From Amphiplicatus metriothermophilus (GTDB lineage: Bacteria; Pseudomonadota; Alphaproteobacteria; Caulobacterales; Parvularculaceae): 64,000 nucleotides of DNA. Each line of letters starts with the position of its first letter. Positions within the stretch are counted from its first letter, which is position 1. The notes beneath the pieces were generated by a model. That model was not told where the DNA came from and did not search any database. It was given only the letters and a program-made list of their open reading frames with translations. The stretch is from contig NZ_FZQA01000005.1 of NCBI RefSeq assembly GCF_900199215.1, positions 124,001 through 188,000 on the forward strand, given 5' to 3'. Shown here one piece after another: positions 41,700 through 48,400 of this stretch. A program made the translations under genes and the position numbers.

Positions 41700-44600
41700 C
41701 CGCGCTTCTCCGTCGCGAGGGAGTTCGGAACCAGCAGCACCACGGCCACGGGGAAGGTATGCTCGACGGCATTGGAGTGCCGTTCCTCGATCGCGCGTAG
41801 CTCTTGCTCGCGCTCCTTCGGGATCCGGGCCAGGCGTGCTTCGAGGGCCGCTCGGTCACGCTTGAGCTGAGTGCGTTCGTCCTCGGAGAAAAGAGAGAGC
41901 TGCACGGGTTGCTGTTCCGCCGCGATCTCGGTCTTCAGCGCTCGTTCGAGATCGTCCAGTACTTGGCGGATGTCCTCGGCCTCCTTGCGCTTCCGGGTCT
42001 CGATCGTGTTCACGAGGAAGCGTAGCCGGTCTTTCGAGCGTGCCTCGACGGCTGCCAGAACGGAATCACGCTGTTTGTCGAAGCGCGTCCTCAAGGCCTC
42101 AAACGTCGCATCCGGCAGGGCCGCGGGGTGCGACTCCTCCAGCCATCGTCGGACCTCCGTGACCCGTTCCTCCCGCCGGAAACCGGCATCGCGCAGATAG
42201 CCGCCAGCCTCCGTGAGCTCCTCGTGCAGACGATGATGGTTCCCGCCGGTCACGACGAGCCGCGACATCACCACCACGGCCGGTCCCTCGATCCGCCCAT
42301 CCGGAAGCGACCGGACGGTCACGCGGTGAAGCTTCTTTACGTCGTCACGGGCCCAGATCTCCGCGCGCAGGAGCCGCAGACTCATCTGGACAAGCCGGTG
42401 GTTCAGGTGGACGAGGACGACGTCGTCACGGCCCTTGGCGACCCCGTGGTCGAAGGTGATCGGGCGGACCTTCTGCGTGTAGGGGTGTTCTAGACCCTCA
42501 AGGCATCGGGACCAGGAACCCGAGAGCGGCGGCATTCGAAAAACCGTGCCGTCTGGTGCACCGGCCAGAGAAACGGGCTCCAAGTCGGGTTTGTCCGCAA
42601 GGCGCAACGCCGTGCGTACCGCCCGCTCGATGTGGTCGGGCACGAGGCTCTGTTCGTGCCGGGTCTCGTTCAGCCGCTCATGGAGTTTGGCCACACGTTC
42701 GCGAAGGTCGCGCTCCGCCTTCACGAAGCGGCGAGATTTCTCCATCCGGGCTTCGGCTTGTCTCGTGTCGAGATCGCGGCGGCGCCCCTCGAGGAGGTCT
42801 GGCAGTTGAGGCGCGATGACCGGGTTCACGCTCCCCATGTCGGCGCGCATCGCATCCAGTTTGCGAAGCGCGCGCAGGATATCGTCGCCGTGGCCACCCT
42901 CGGCATCCACCGGGTGCCAGATGACGACCTCGCTGGCGCGTTGCCCATGGCGGTCGATGCGGCCGTTCCGCTGCTCCATCACATTCGGGTTGTACGGAAT
43001 TTCGAGGTGGATCATCAGGTGGCAGTGGTTCTGGAGATCGATGCCCTCGGAGGCGGCATCGGTCGCCAGCAGTATCCTCACCGGGGATTCCGAGGGGTTG
43101 GCCTGGAACGCGGCTTTCACGCCCTCGCGTTCTTTCGGGTCCATGCCGCCATAGATGAGAGCCAATCGCTCGCCCCCGAAGCCGTGAGATGCGAGGATCT
43201 CCTGCATCCATTGCTGAGTGGCGCGATACTCGGTGAACAGGATCACCCGCTCGTTCGTCCACCTGTCACCGTCCTTCAGGTGACTGGCCAGCCAACCCAG
43301 CACGGCAGTGGCCTTGGCATCGGCCCGACGAGCCGCCTGTTGGGCCCAGGATCGCAATCGGTCTAGCATCCGGCGTTCTTCGTCGGTCGGTGGCCGGACA
43401 TGCTTGCCCGCTTCCTCGATCGCTTCAGCCTCGGCGGCATCCCGCTGTGCGTCGTCTGCGTAGTCTTCCTCGGTCTTCGCTATCGCCCGCCGAAGGATGC
43501 GGTCATCGAATTTCTTCTGGCTGCGATCGCTAGCCGCCCGACCTTCGATCGTCGCGATATGCCGCTCCAGTGTCGCTGCGAAGGCTGCAGGTGACGATGA
43601 CAGGCGCTTGCGCAGCAACTGGTGCACGAAGTGATCGACGGCTCGCCCTCCATCAGCACCGCCTTCGCGGCTCTTGATGTATGCCTCCAGCTCCCGCCTG
43701 GCGTCCCTCTCGTCCTCGCCATACTCCACCGGCAGCGCCTCGAGCCGCCGTTCGGGGTAAATGCGCTCGCCGTTCGCATCGACCAGATCGCTCTTCAGCC
43801 GACGGACCATCACTCGGGCGAGCTGAGGGTCGCTGGGGAGGACGTTTCTCGCAAACCGCTGATCATCGAGAAGTTCAAGGAGCGCGGTGAAGGACTCGGT
43901 GTAACCGTCGTGCGGCGTGGCTGTGAGAAACAGTTTGTGCTGGAAGTGTGGCGCGGCCAGACGAACCAGACGGGTCCTGAGGCTTTCGACAGCGTAGCGG
44001 CCGACGGTCGGCGCGACGTTGTGAGCCTCGTCGATGATCAGCAGGTCGAACTTCCTGGGATGGCTGACGTGCGGGGGCAATGCGTCACGCAGAAGACGCA
44101 AGCCTTCACCCTGCTTGGCCCAGTCCATCGACGTGATGAGACGAGGAAAAGACGTCCACGGATTGGCGTGGAGACCTCGCTCACGGCGCAGACGCTTGAC
44201 GTAGTCCGTATCGACGATCCGGAACTCGAGTCCGAACTTCTCCTGCATCTCGACGCGCCACTTTTCCTGCAACGAGGCAGGGCAGAGCACCAGGACCGTG
44301 CGGGCGCGGTGACGCAGGAGCATCTCTTGAACGACGAGCCCTGCCTCAATGGTTTTCCCGAGGCCGACGTCGTCGGCGATCAGAAGATTTGTGCGCGCCA
44401 TGTCGATCGCGCGCACGAGCGGATCCAGCTGATAGTCCTCGATGCTGACACCGCTGCGGAATGGCGCCTGCAGATAGCCGCGATCCGCGTTCGTCGCAGC
44501 CCCCCAAACCACCGCATCCAAGAAGGCTTGAAGCGTGGAGGGGTCATCCAGCCCGGTCATGCGCGGTAGTCCGGCTCGCTCGATCACATGCGCTCCGGGC

Positions 44601-44815
44601 TCCAGCTCCCAGAGTACTTCGATCTCTTCACCCAGCGCATCCTCATCGATCGAGGCCAGCCGAACGAGATGCCGCTTAGGAAGTCCAGGGGCAACCGAAC
44701 CGCCTTCGACCTCGGAGACGATCCATTGGCGGCGGCGAGCCTCGACTAGCTGGCCCGGCTCAGGAGCAGTGGCGTGGGCGACCTCGGCCACTAATTCATC
44801 TGCGATCATCGACAT
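41696..44815 (-). CDS. drmD: DISARM SNF2-like helicase DrmD
   Basis: 1039 residues from the ATG at 44815; a second ATG at 44809 overlaps the vsr stop as ATGA and is an equally good start. The frame continues upstream to 45040 but that part overlaps vsr. Motifs: DDVGLGKTIEAGL (GLGKT 151-155), LIIDEAHNVAPT (DEAH 262-265), FLTATPHDGY, and LLATDAASEGIDLQNHCHLM...NRIDRHGQ-type ending RNGRIDRHGQ. A long coiled-coil C-terminus follows. DrmD is the helicase that defines class 1 DISARM, next to drmMI. Confidence 0.94.
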   Translation of the reverse strand: MSMIADELVAEVAHATAPEPGQLVEARRRQWIVSEVEGGSVAPGLPKRHLVRLASIDEDALGEEIEVLWELEPGAHVIERAGLPRMTGLDDPSTLQAFLDAVVWGAATNADRGYLQAPFRSGVSIEDYQLDPLVRAIDMARTNLLIADDVGLGKTIEAGLVVQEMLLRHRARTVLVLCPASLQEKWRVEMQEKFGLEFRIVDTDYVKRLRRERGLHANPWTSFPRLITSMDWAKQGEGLRLLRDALPPHVSHPRKFDLLIIDEAHNVAPTVGRYAVESLRTRLVRLAAPHFQHKLFLTATPHDGYTESFTALLELLDDQRFARNVLPSDPQLARVMVRRLKSDLVDANGERIYPERRLEALPVEYGEDERDARRELEAYIKSREGGADGGRAVDHFVHQLLRKRLSSSPAAFAATLERHIATIEGRAASDRSQKKFDDRILRRAIAKTEEDYADDAQRDAAEAEAIEEAGKHVRPPTDEERRMLDRLRSWAQQAARRADAKATAVLGWLASHLKDGDRWTNERVILFTEYRATQQWMQEILASHGFGGERLALIYGGMDPKEREGVKAAFQANPSESPVRILLATDAASEGIDLQNHCHLMIHLEIPYNPNVMEQRNGRIDRHGQRASEVVIWHPVDAEGGHGDDILRALRKLDAMRADMGSVNPVIAPQLPDLLEGRRRDLDTRQAEARMEKSRRFVKAERDLRERVAKLHERLNETRHEQSLVPDHIERAVRTALRLADKPDLEPVSLAGAPDGTVFRMPPLSGSWSRCLEGLEHPYTQKVRPITFDHGVAKGRDDVVLVHLNHRLVQMSLRLLRAEIWARDDVKKLHRVTVRSLPDGRIEGPAVVVMSRLVVTGGNHHRLHEELTEAGGYLRDAGFRREERVTEVRRWLEESHPAALPDATFEALRTRFDKQRDSVLAAVEARSKDRLRFLVNTIETRKRKEAEDIRQVLDDLERALKTEIAAEQQPVQLSLFSEDERTQLKRDRAALEARLARIPKEREQELRAIEERHSNAVEHTFPVAVVLLVPNSLATEKRG

Positions 44816-45246
44816 AGATGGGCCCTGTTCTTTCTGCGCGCGTCGACGAGTCCGGCGATACGGTTCGCGGCTTGGGTGGCGTCTTCGTGTTCCCAGATCC
44901 GAACCGTCTCCCAACCGAGAGCAGTCAGCCGCCGATCGGTATCGGCATCCCTGGATCGATTGGTTTCGATCTTCTCCCGCCAGAAATCGGCGTTGCTCTT
45001 CGGCCAGGATGCGTGCTCGGGGCAGCCGTGCCAAAAGCATCCGTCGACGAACACGGCCAATCTCGCGCTGGGGAAAACGATATCGGCGACGCGCCTGGGC
45101 TTAGTCAGGAGCGGAACGTGGAGGCGATAACGCAGCCCCTTGGCATGCAGAGCCCTGCGGAGGTCGATCTCCGCACGCGTGCCCTTCTGTCGCACGCGAG
45201 CCATGCGACGACTGGCGTCATGCGACGAGGGACTTACGCGCGTCAT
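44806..45246 (-). CDS. vsr: Very short patch repair (Vsr) endonuclease
   Basis: 146 residues from the ATG at 45246; longer starts would overlap the methyltransferase further. The Vsr signature is complete: RRVADIVFPSARLAVFVDG (D55 catalytic), DGCFWHGCPEH with zinc-type Cys/His, and FWREKIETNRSRDADTDRRLTALGWETVRIWEHE. Vsr cuts at T:G mismatches left by deamination of 5-methylcytosine and starts repair. It overlaps the cytosine methyltransferase 3' end by 29 bases and reaches into the drmD start, so it is co-translated with both. Vsr is usually tied to a 5mC methyltransferase, here embedded in a DISARM operon. Confidence 0.93.
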   Translation of the reverse strand: MTRVSPSSHDASRRMARVRQKGTRAEIDLRRALHAKGLRYRLHVPLLTKPRRVADIVFPSARLAVFVDGCFWHGCPEHASWPKSNADFWREKIETNRSRDADTDRRLTALGWETVRIWEHEDATQAANRIAGLVDARRKNRAHLCR

Positions 45247-46315
45247 CCGCCACGGCTCCCTTCTTCTTTCTCTTCGCCTTCTGGACCTCGATCCCCAGAT
45301 GGGCAGCGATGCTCCGGCCAATCACCTCGCCCAGAGTGACCGGAACGGCGTTTCCAATCATCCGACCCAAGGCCTTGAAATGAACGGGGGCCCCGTCGGG
45401 TATGAAGGAATAGGACTTGGGGAAGCCTTGAAGAATTGCGCCTTCTCGCAGAGAGATGGCTCGGTCCTGCTCGGGGTGTCCAAACCGACCGTTCCCGAAT
45501 CCGTAGAACTGGGTGGTCAAGGTCGGAGCGGGTTCATCCCATACCATCCGGCCATAGACGCCCGGATAGGTACGCCCCGTCTCACGCCGGTGGCAGTCGG
45601 CAATGAGATGTTTTGGCCAGTCTCGCCATGTTCCACCCGGTCGAGAGGCGCGAATTCTTTGAAGATTTAGGTCTGAGAGCTTTGATGCGGCATGCAGCAC
45701 ATCCTTGGGATGGGCTTCTCCCTGAGCGATCGGCGCGAGGATGCCGATCGCCTCGCGCACGGTCTTCGGGCGACTGTGTGTCGGGGCGAACAGCTCAATT
45801 GGCCCGAGTCTAGAGGCCAATAGCACCATGCGCCGCCGGTTCTGCGGCAATCCGTAAAGGGAGCAATCGACTATCGCTTGGTGGACGTGGTACCCCGATT
45901 TCTGGAGAGTCTCGACGAAGTCATCGAACACAGTGTGTTTGGCCACCGAAGGCACATTCTCCATAGTGACCAGGTCGGGACGCGTAGCTTTGATCAGCCG
46001 CCCGAACTGATAGAGAAGACCCCATCGAGGGCTTCCAACGACATCGTAGCGCTGGGCGTAGGTGGAAAATGGCTGGCAGGGGGCGCACCCGGCCAGCACC
46101 CGGATTTCGGCGTCGCCGAACAACTCGTTGAGGCGCTTGGGAGCAAGGCGACCCACGTCCTCCTTGATGAAGCGCGCTGCGTTATTGGCTTCAAATGGGT
46201 GGCGGCAGGCTTCATCGACGTCAATGCCCGCGACGACCCGAACGCCCTCCGAGATCAGGCCATGCGTAAGCCCGCCGGCTCCACAGAACAAGTCGACGCA
46301 CGCGACATCAGCCAT
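45218..46315 (-). CDS. DNA C5-cytosine methyltransferase of the DISARM operon
   Basis: 365 residues from the ATG at 46315, preceded by GGGGAGAGAAAG; the frame extends a little upstream to 46336. All main motifs are present: I DLFCGAGG (8-15), IV APCQPFS with C80, VI MENVPS (E119), VIII PQNRRRM (157-163), and X GNAVPVTL near the end. The basic tail KAKRKKKGAVADDARKS is unusual. DISARM class 2 uses a C5 methyltransferase (DrmMII) while class 1 uses DrmMI; here both kinds are in one operon. It could be DrmMII-like or a separate Dcm-type enzyme acquired with Vsr. Its first 8 bases overlap the HTH gene. Confidence 0.93.
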   Translation of the reverse strand: MADVACVDLFCGAGGLTHGLISEGVRVVAGIDVDEACRHPFEANNAARFIKEDVGRLAPKRLNELFGDAEIRVLAGCAPCQPFSTYAQRYDVVGSPRWGLLYQFGRLIKATRPDLVTMENVPSVAKHTVFDDFVETLQKSGYHVHQAIVDCSLYGLPQNRRRMVLLASRLGPIELFAPTHSRPKTVREAIGILAPIAQGEAHPKDVLHAASKLSDLNLQRIRASRPGGTWRDWPKHLIADCHRRETGRTYPGVYGRMVWDEPAPTLTTQFYGFGNGRFGHPEQDRAISLREGAILQGFPKSYSFIPDGAPVHFKALGRMIGNAVPVTLGEVIGRSIAAHLGIEVQKAKRKKKGAVADDARKSLVA

Positions 46316-46559
46316 CAGCTTTCTCTCCCCCCGCATTTGCCCCCTTCTGTGAATCGGCCTCGGCCGCCTCGCCTTCCTTTTGATCGTCCGATGCTTTCCC
46401 GTGCCTCACCCAGTCATCAACTTCGTCGGTTTTGAACTTCCAAAGCCTCCCGACTTTGTGGGCCGGCATGTCCTTCTTCGCGATCCAGCCGTAGACCGTG
46501 TCTTTGCTGACACCGAGATATTCAGCGATCTCCTCCACGGAGACCCAGCGATCGGACAT
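46308..46559 (-). CDS. Helix-turn-helix (excisionase/MerR-like) regulator heading the DISARM operon
   Basis: 83 residues. WVSVEEIAEYLGVSKDTVYGWIAKKDMPAHKVGRLWKFKTDEVDDWVR is a typical HTH_17/excisionase-type winged helix, followed by an acidic low-complexity tail (DDQKEGEAAEADSQKGANAGGEKADG). It is the first gene of the operon and overlaps the methyltransferase start by 8 bases, so it is made with the defence genes and is the natural candidate for autoregulation. It could also be an element-encoded excisionase, but its coupling to the methyltransferase favours a control role. Confidence 0.85.
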   Translation of the reverse strand: MSDRWVSVEEIAEYLGVSKDTVYGWIAKKDMPAHKVGRLWKFKTDEVDDWVRHGKASDDQKEGEAAEADSQKGANAGGEKADG

Positions 46560-46691
46560 GGTGCGGCCCTTTCAGCCAGCATGATTCAAGCATCCAGTAT
46601 CTCACCGACACAAGCAGGAGTAAACCAAAAGAAGTCTGATTTGACCCGGTTTTCTTGTATTTGGTCGGATGGCTGATGGAGTGTTTCGGCT
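46560..46691 (-). promoter_or_regulatory. Probable promoter region of the DISARM operon
   Basis: This is the only untranslated stretch ahead of the leftward operon. On the minus strand it is noticeably more A/T-rich than its surroundings (for example CAAATACAAGAAAACC and TCTTTTGGTTTACTCC). GATACT near 46,600 could serve as a -10-like element, but no well-spaced -35 box can be named, so the exact promoter is not assigned. Confidence 0.35.
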
Positions 46692-46732
46692 GATGATGAC
46701 GGCCCCCAGGCGCAGGTGAGGCCGCCATCATC
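46692..46732 (-). terminator. Hairpin after the AlpA-like gene
   Basis: GATGATGACGGCC (46692-46704) and GGCCGCCATCATC (46720-46732) form a 13-base stem with one mismatch and a 15-base loop. It starts 9 bases after the AlpA-like stop on the minus strand. No T-run follows, so it may act as a processing or weak termination structure that separates this gene from the DISARM operon downstream. Confidence 0.45.
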
Positions 46733-46740
46733 CAGCTCGG

Positions 46741-46956
46741 TCAAGCGTCGGCTTGCTGAGCCTGGCCAGGGTCGGAGGTGCTGGAACGGATAATCGACTG
46801 CTCGTATTCCTCGACGTCGGACAGGCGATAGACCACCCGGCCGCCCACCTTGAGGAACTTCGGCCCCTCACCGGTCCAACGCCACCGCTCAAGTGTGCGA
46901 TGGCTGATCCTCCAGCGAACTGCCAGTTCAAGTTGGTTCAAATGAGTTTCCTTCAT
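46741..46956 (-). CDS. AlpA/excisionase-like helix-turn-helix protein
   Basis: 71 residues from the ATG at 46956, preceded by GGAAGCGG; the longer frame to 47070 has a poor N-terminus. LNQLELAVRWRISHRTLERWRWTGEGPKFLKVGGRVVYRLSDVEEYEQ is a HTH_17/AlpA-type small DNA-binding protein, common beside integrases in mobile elements. No integrase is in view. It is upstream of, and in the same direction as, the DISARM operon, and probably marks the right end of the mobile DNA. Confidence 0.72.
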   Translation of the reverse strand: MKETHLNQLELAVRWRISHRTLERWRWTGEGPKFLKVGGRVVYRLSDVEEYEQSIIRSSTSDPGQAQQADA

Positions 46957-47224
46957 TTCCGCTTCCTTTCGCTCAGGCCAGTTTGACTGCGACACGACGA
47001 AGGCGTGGGCGGAAAACACTATCAAGGTAATACTGTCCGGAGCGCCAAACACAGGGCGCTGCGCTGCCATTCTTGAACAGAGAATTTCTGCGGTGGCGAA
47101 GATTCACTTAAGAATACGAAGGCGTTCTGGCGCGCTGTGGGGCATACTTCGAGCGAGTTTGTCGAAGAGTCCTTTCCCTCCGCCAGCCGATTTCAACGAT
47201 TCGAAAGCCGCGCCAGCCGCGCGA
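46957..47224. other. Gene-free gap, likely edge of the mobile element
   Basis: No gene is seen. The stretch holds the upstream region of the AlpA-like gene, with TTGGCG and TGATAG elements on the minus strand that are only weakly promoter-like, and then changes to the very GC-rich style of the host genes near 47.2 kb. No tRNA gene or obvious attachment repeat could be identified, since the left end of the element is outside the window. Confidence 0.4.
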
Positions 47225-47884
47225 TCAATAGCGCGGCAGGACGTGCAGCGCCGACCAGCGGCGCGCGTCGAGGCGAACGGCGGCGCCCGCGCGGTGCTGG
47301 CGCCCTTCGAGCCGGATGGGGCCGGCGGCCAGAAGCGCGGCGAGAATCACCGTTTCCGGTCCTGCCCCGCGACGCTTTTCGATGAACAGAACGTCGTCGC
47401 CGGGCCTGGCCGGCCGGGCCGGATCCACCCAAACGATCTCGCCGGCCATGAAGCGCGGCGCCATCGCGTCGTCGGGCGCGTAAAAGCCGAACACCCTGGC
47501 GGCGTTGGCGAAATGCGGCGCGCGCGGGCGCCAGTCCACCGGGGCTTCGTGCCGGGCGAGCGACCAGCGCCCTTCCGACAGCGCCGTCGCGGCGTAGATC
47601 GGCGCGGCCTCGTCGGCGGACGCGACGCGGTCAGCTTCACTCCCGGCGCCCTCGGCGGCGAAATCGCGGCCCCTGTCGGCGAGCGCGCCCGGCGGATTGA
47701 ACGGCGGTGCGACCCCGAGATAGGCGGCGATCTTCTCCGCCTCATGGAACTTGAGCTGACGTTCGCCGCTCAGCAGCCGCGTCACCGCGGACTTGTCCAC
47801 GCCCAGAACTGCGGCGATGCCGGCGCGCGTTTTCGTCGGATCGCGGCGCAAGGCGGCCCTGATCCACTCGATATCGGATGACAT
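47225..47884 (-). CDS. XRE/S24-type repressor-like regulator
   Basis: 219 residues from the ATG at 47884; the frame is open to 47935. The N-terminal HTH is TRAGIAAVLGVDKSAVTRLLSGERQLKFHEAEKIAAYLGV. The C-terminal half resembles the LexA/CI peptidase S24 fold (FGFYAPDDAMAPRFMAGEIVWVDPARPARPGDDVLFI), with a Met/Ala stretch where the usual Ser (as in S-M-x-P) would be. The expected catalytic Ser is therefore not obvious, and self-cleavage may be lost. It is divergent from an 82-residue coiled-coil gene, and two 17-base dyads lie in the shared promoter region. It could be host or a remnant phage regulator; codon style matches the host side. Confidence 0.72.
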   Translation of the reverse strand: MSSDIEWIRAALRRDPTKTRAGIAAVLGVDKSAVTRLLSGERQLKFHEAEKIAAYLGVAPPFNPPGALADRGRDFAAEGAGSEADRVASADEAAPIYAATALSEGRWSLARHEAPVDWRPRAPHFANAARVFGFYAPDDAMAPRFMAGEIVWVDPARPARPGDDVLFIEKRRGAGPETVILAALLAAGPIRLEGRQHRAGAAVRLDARRWSALHVLPRY

Positions 47885-47919
47885 GCGGCCGAAAATGTCG
47901 GCGGGGCGGGAAAATGGCG

Positions 47920-47967
47920 ATTGACAATGTCGCAATTAAGAGGCGCTTTCGTTGTGAATTTCGCAAC
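47920..47967. promoter_or_regulatory. Two matching 17-base dyads in the divergent promoter region
   Basis: Dyad 1 (47920-47936) is ATTGACAATGTCGCAAT and dyad 2 (47951-47967) is GTTGTGAATTTCGCAAC. They share TTG-N2-AAT-N-TCGCAA and each has matching outer arms (ATTG/CAAT and GTTG/CAAC). Their starts are 31 bases apart, close to three DNA turns, which suits cooperative binding. They lie between the S24-type regulator and the divergent small gene, so autorepression is likely (inference). Confidence 0.6.
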
Positions 47968-48022
47968 AAATGGCGGTTAGCGTCCTGCTAGATCGCCTGC
48001 GAGCGCCGCAAGGGAAACCGTC

Positions 48023-48271
48023 ATGAAGCCGCATGGGGACGACGCATTCGCGCTCGCCGCCCTCGTTCGGGCGCTTGAGCGCCATGAGAAGTCGCTGGCG
48101 ACGATCGAAAGCCGCGTGGCCCTGATGCACGAGGAGGTCCGCCGCATCGCGGAGACGGCGGCGCGCTTGCGGCTGGCGCTCGACAACGTCAAGCGGCTGT
48201 CGCTCGCGCAGGGCGAGGCGCTGACGCGGATCGAACGCCGGCTCGCCGGCGCCTGGCCGCCGCGCCGGTGA
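48023..48271 (+). CDS. Small coiled-coil protein of unknown function
   Basis: 82 residues, nearly all helical: LVRALERHEKSLATIESRVALMHEEVRRIAETAARLRLALDNVKRL has heptad-like spacing. GCAAGGGAAAC precedes the start. It is divergent from the repressor-like gene and could be under its control. No family is recognised. Confidence 0.6.
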   Translation: MKPHGDDAFALAALVRALERHEKSLATIESRVALMHEEVRRIAETAARLRLALDNVKRLSLAQGEALTRIERRLAGAWPPRR

Positions 48272-48400
48272 GCGCCGGCCTTGCGCGGCCGTTTCCCGTG
48301 CGACCTTTATCGACTGGAACCGCCGCTTAAATCCGACTAGACAGGCGCGAATTCCGACAGGCGGGCGCGCGCCGCGCGCCGCAATTCCAAGAGCGTTCCC

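Noticed and set aside
39573-41870. 765-codon plus-strand open frame opposite drmMI
   Set aside because: Antisense to a gene with clear motifs; composition (Arg/Gly/Ala-rich, many His/Asp) is typical of codon-bias shadows, with no domain.
44815-45040. 75-residue N-terminal extension of DrmD
   Set aside because: Lies wholly in the vsr coding region in another frame and is Arg-rich; the conserved DrmD start is near 44,815 or 44,809.
30972-46559. BREX or Pgl system
   Set aside because: No PglZ phosphatase, BrxC ATPase or PglW kinase; DUF1998, DrmA-type helicase and SNF2 helicase in this order identify DISARM.
46957-47224. tRNA or tmRNA attachment site at the right edge
   Set aside because: No cloverleaf or CCA-ending tRNA-like sequence could be read in this gap.
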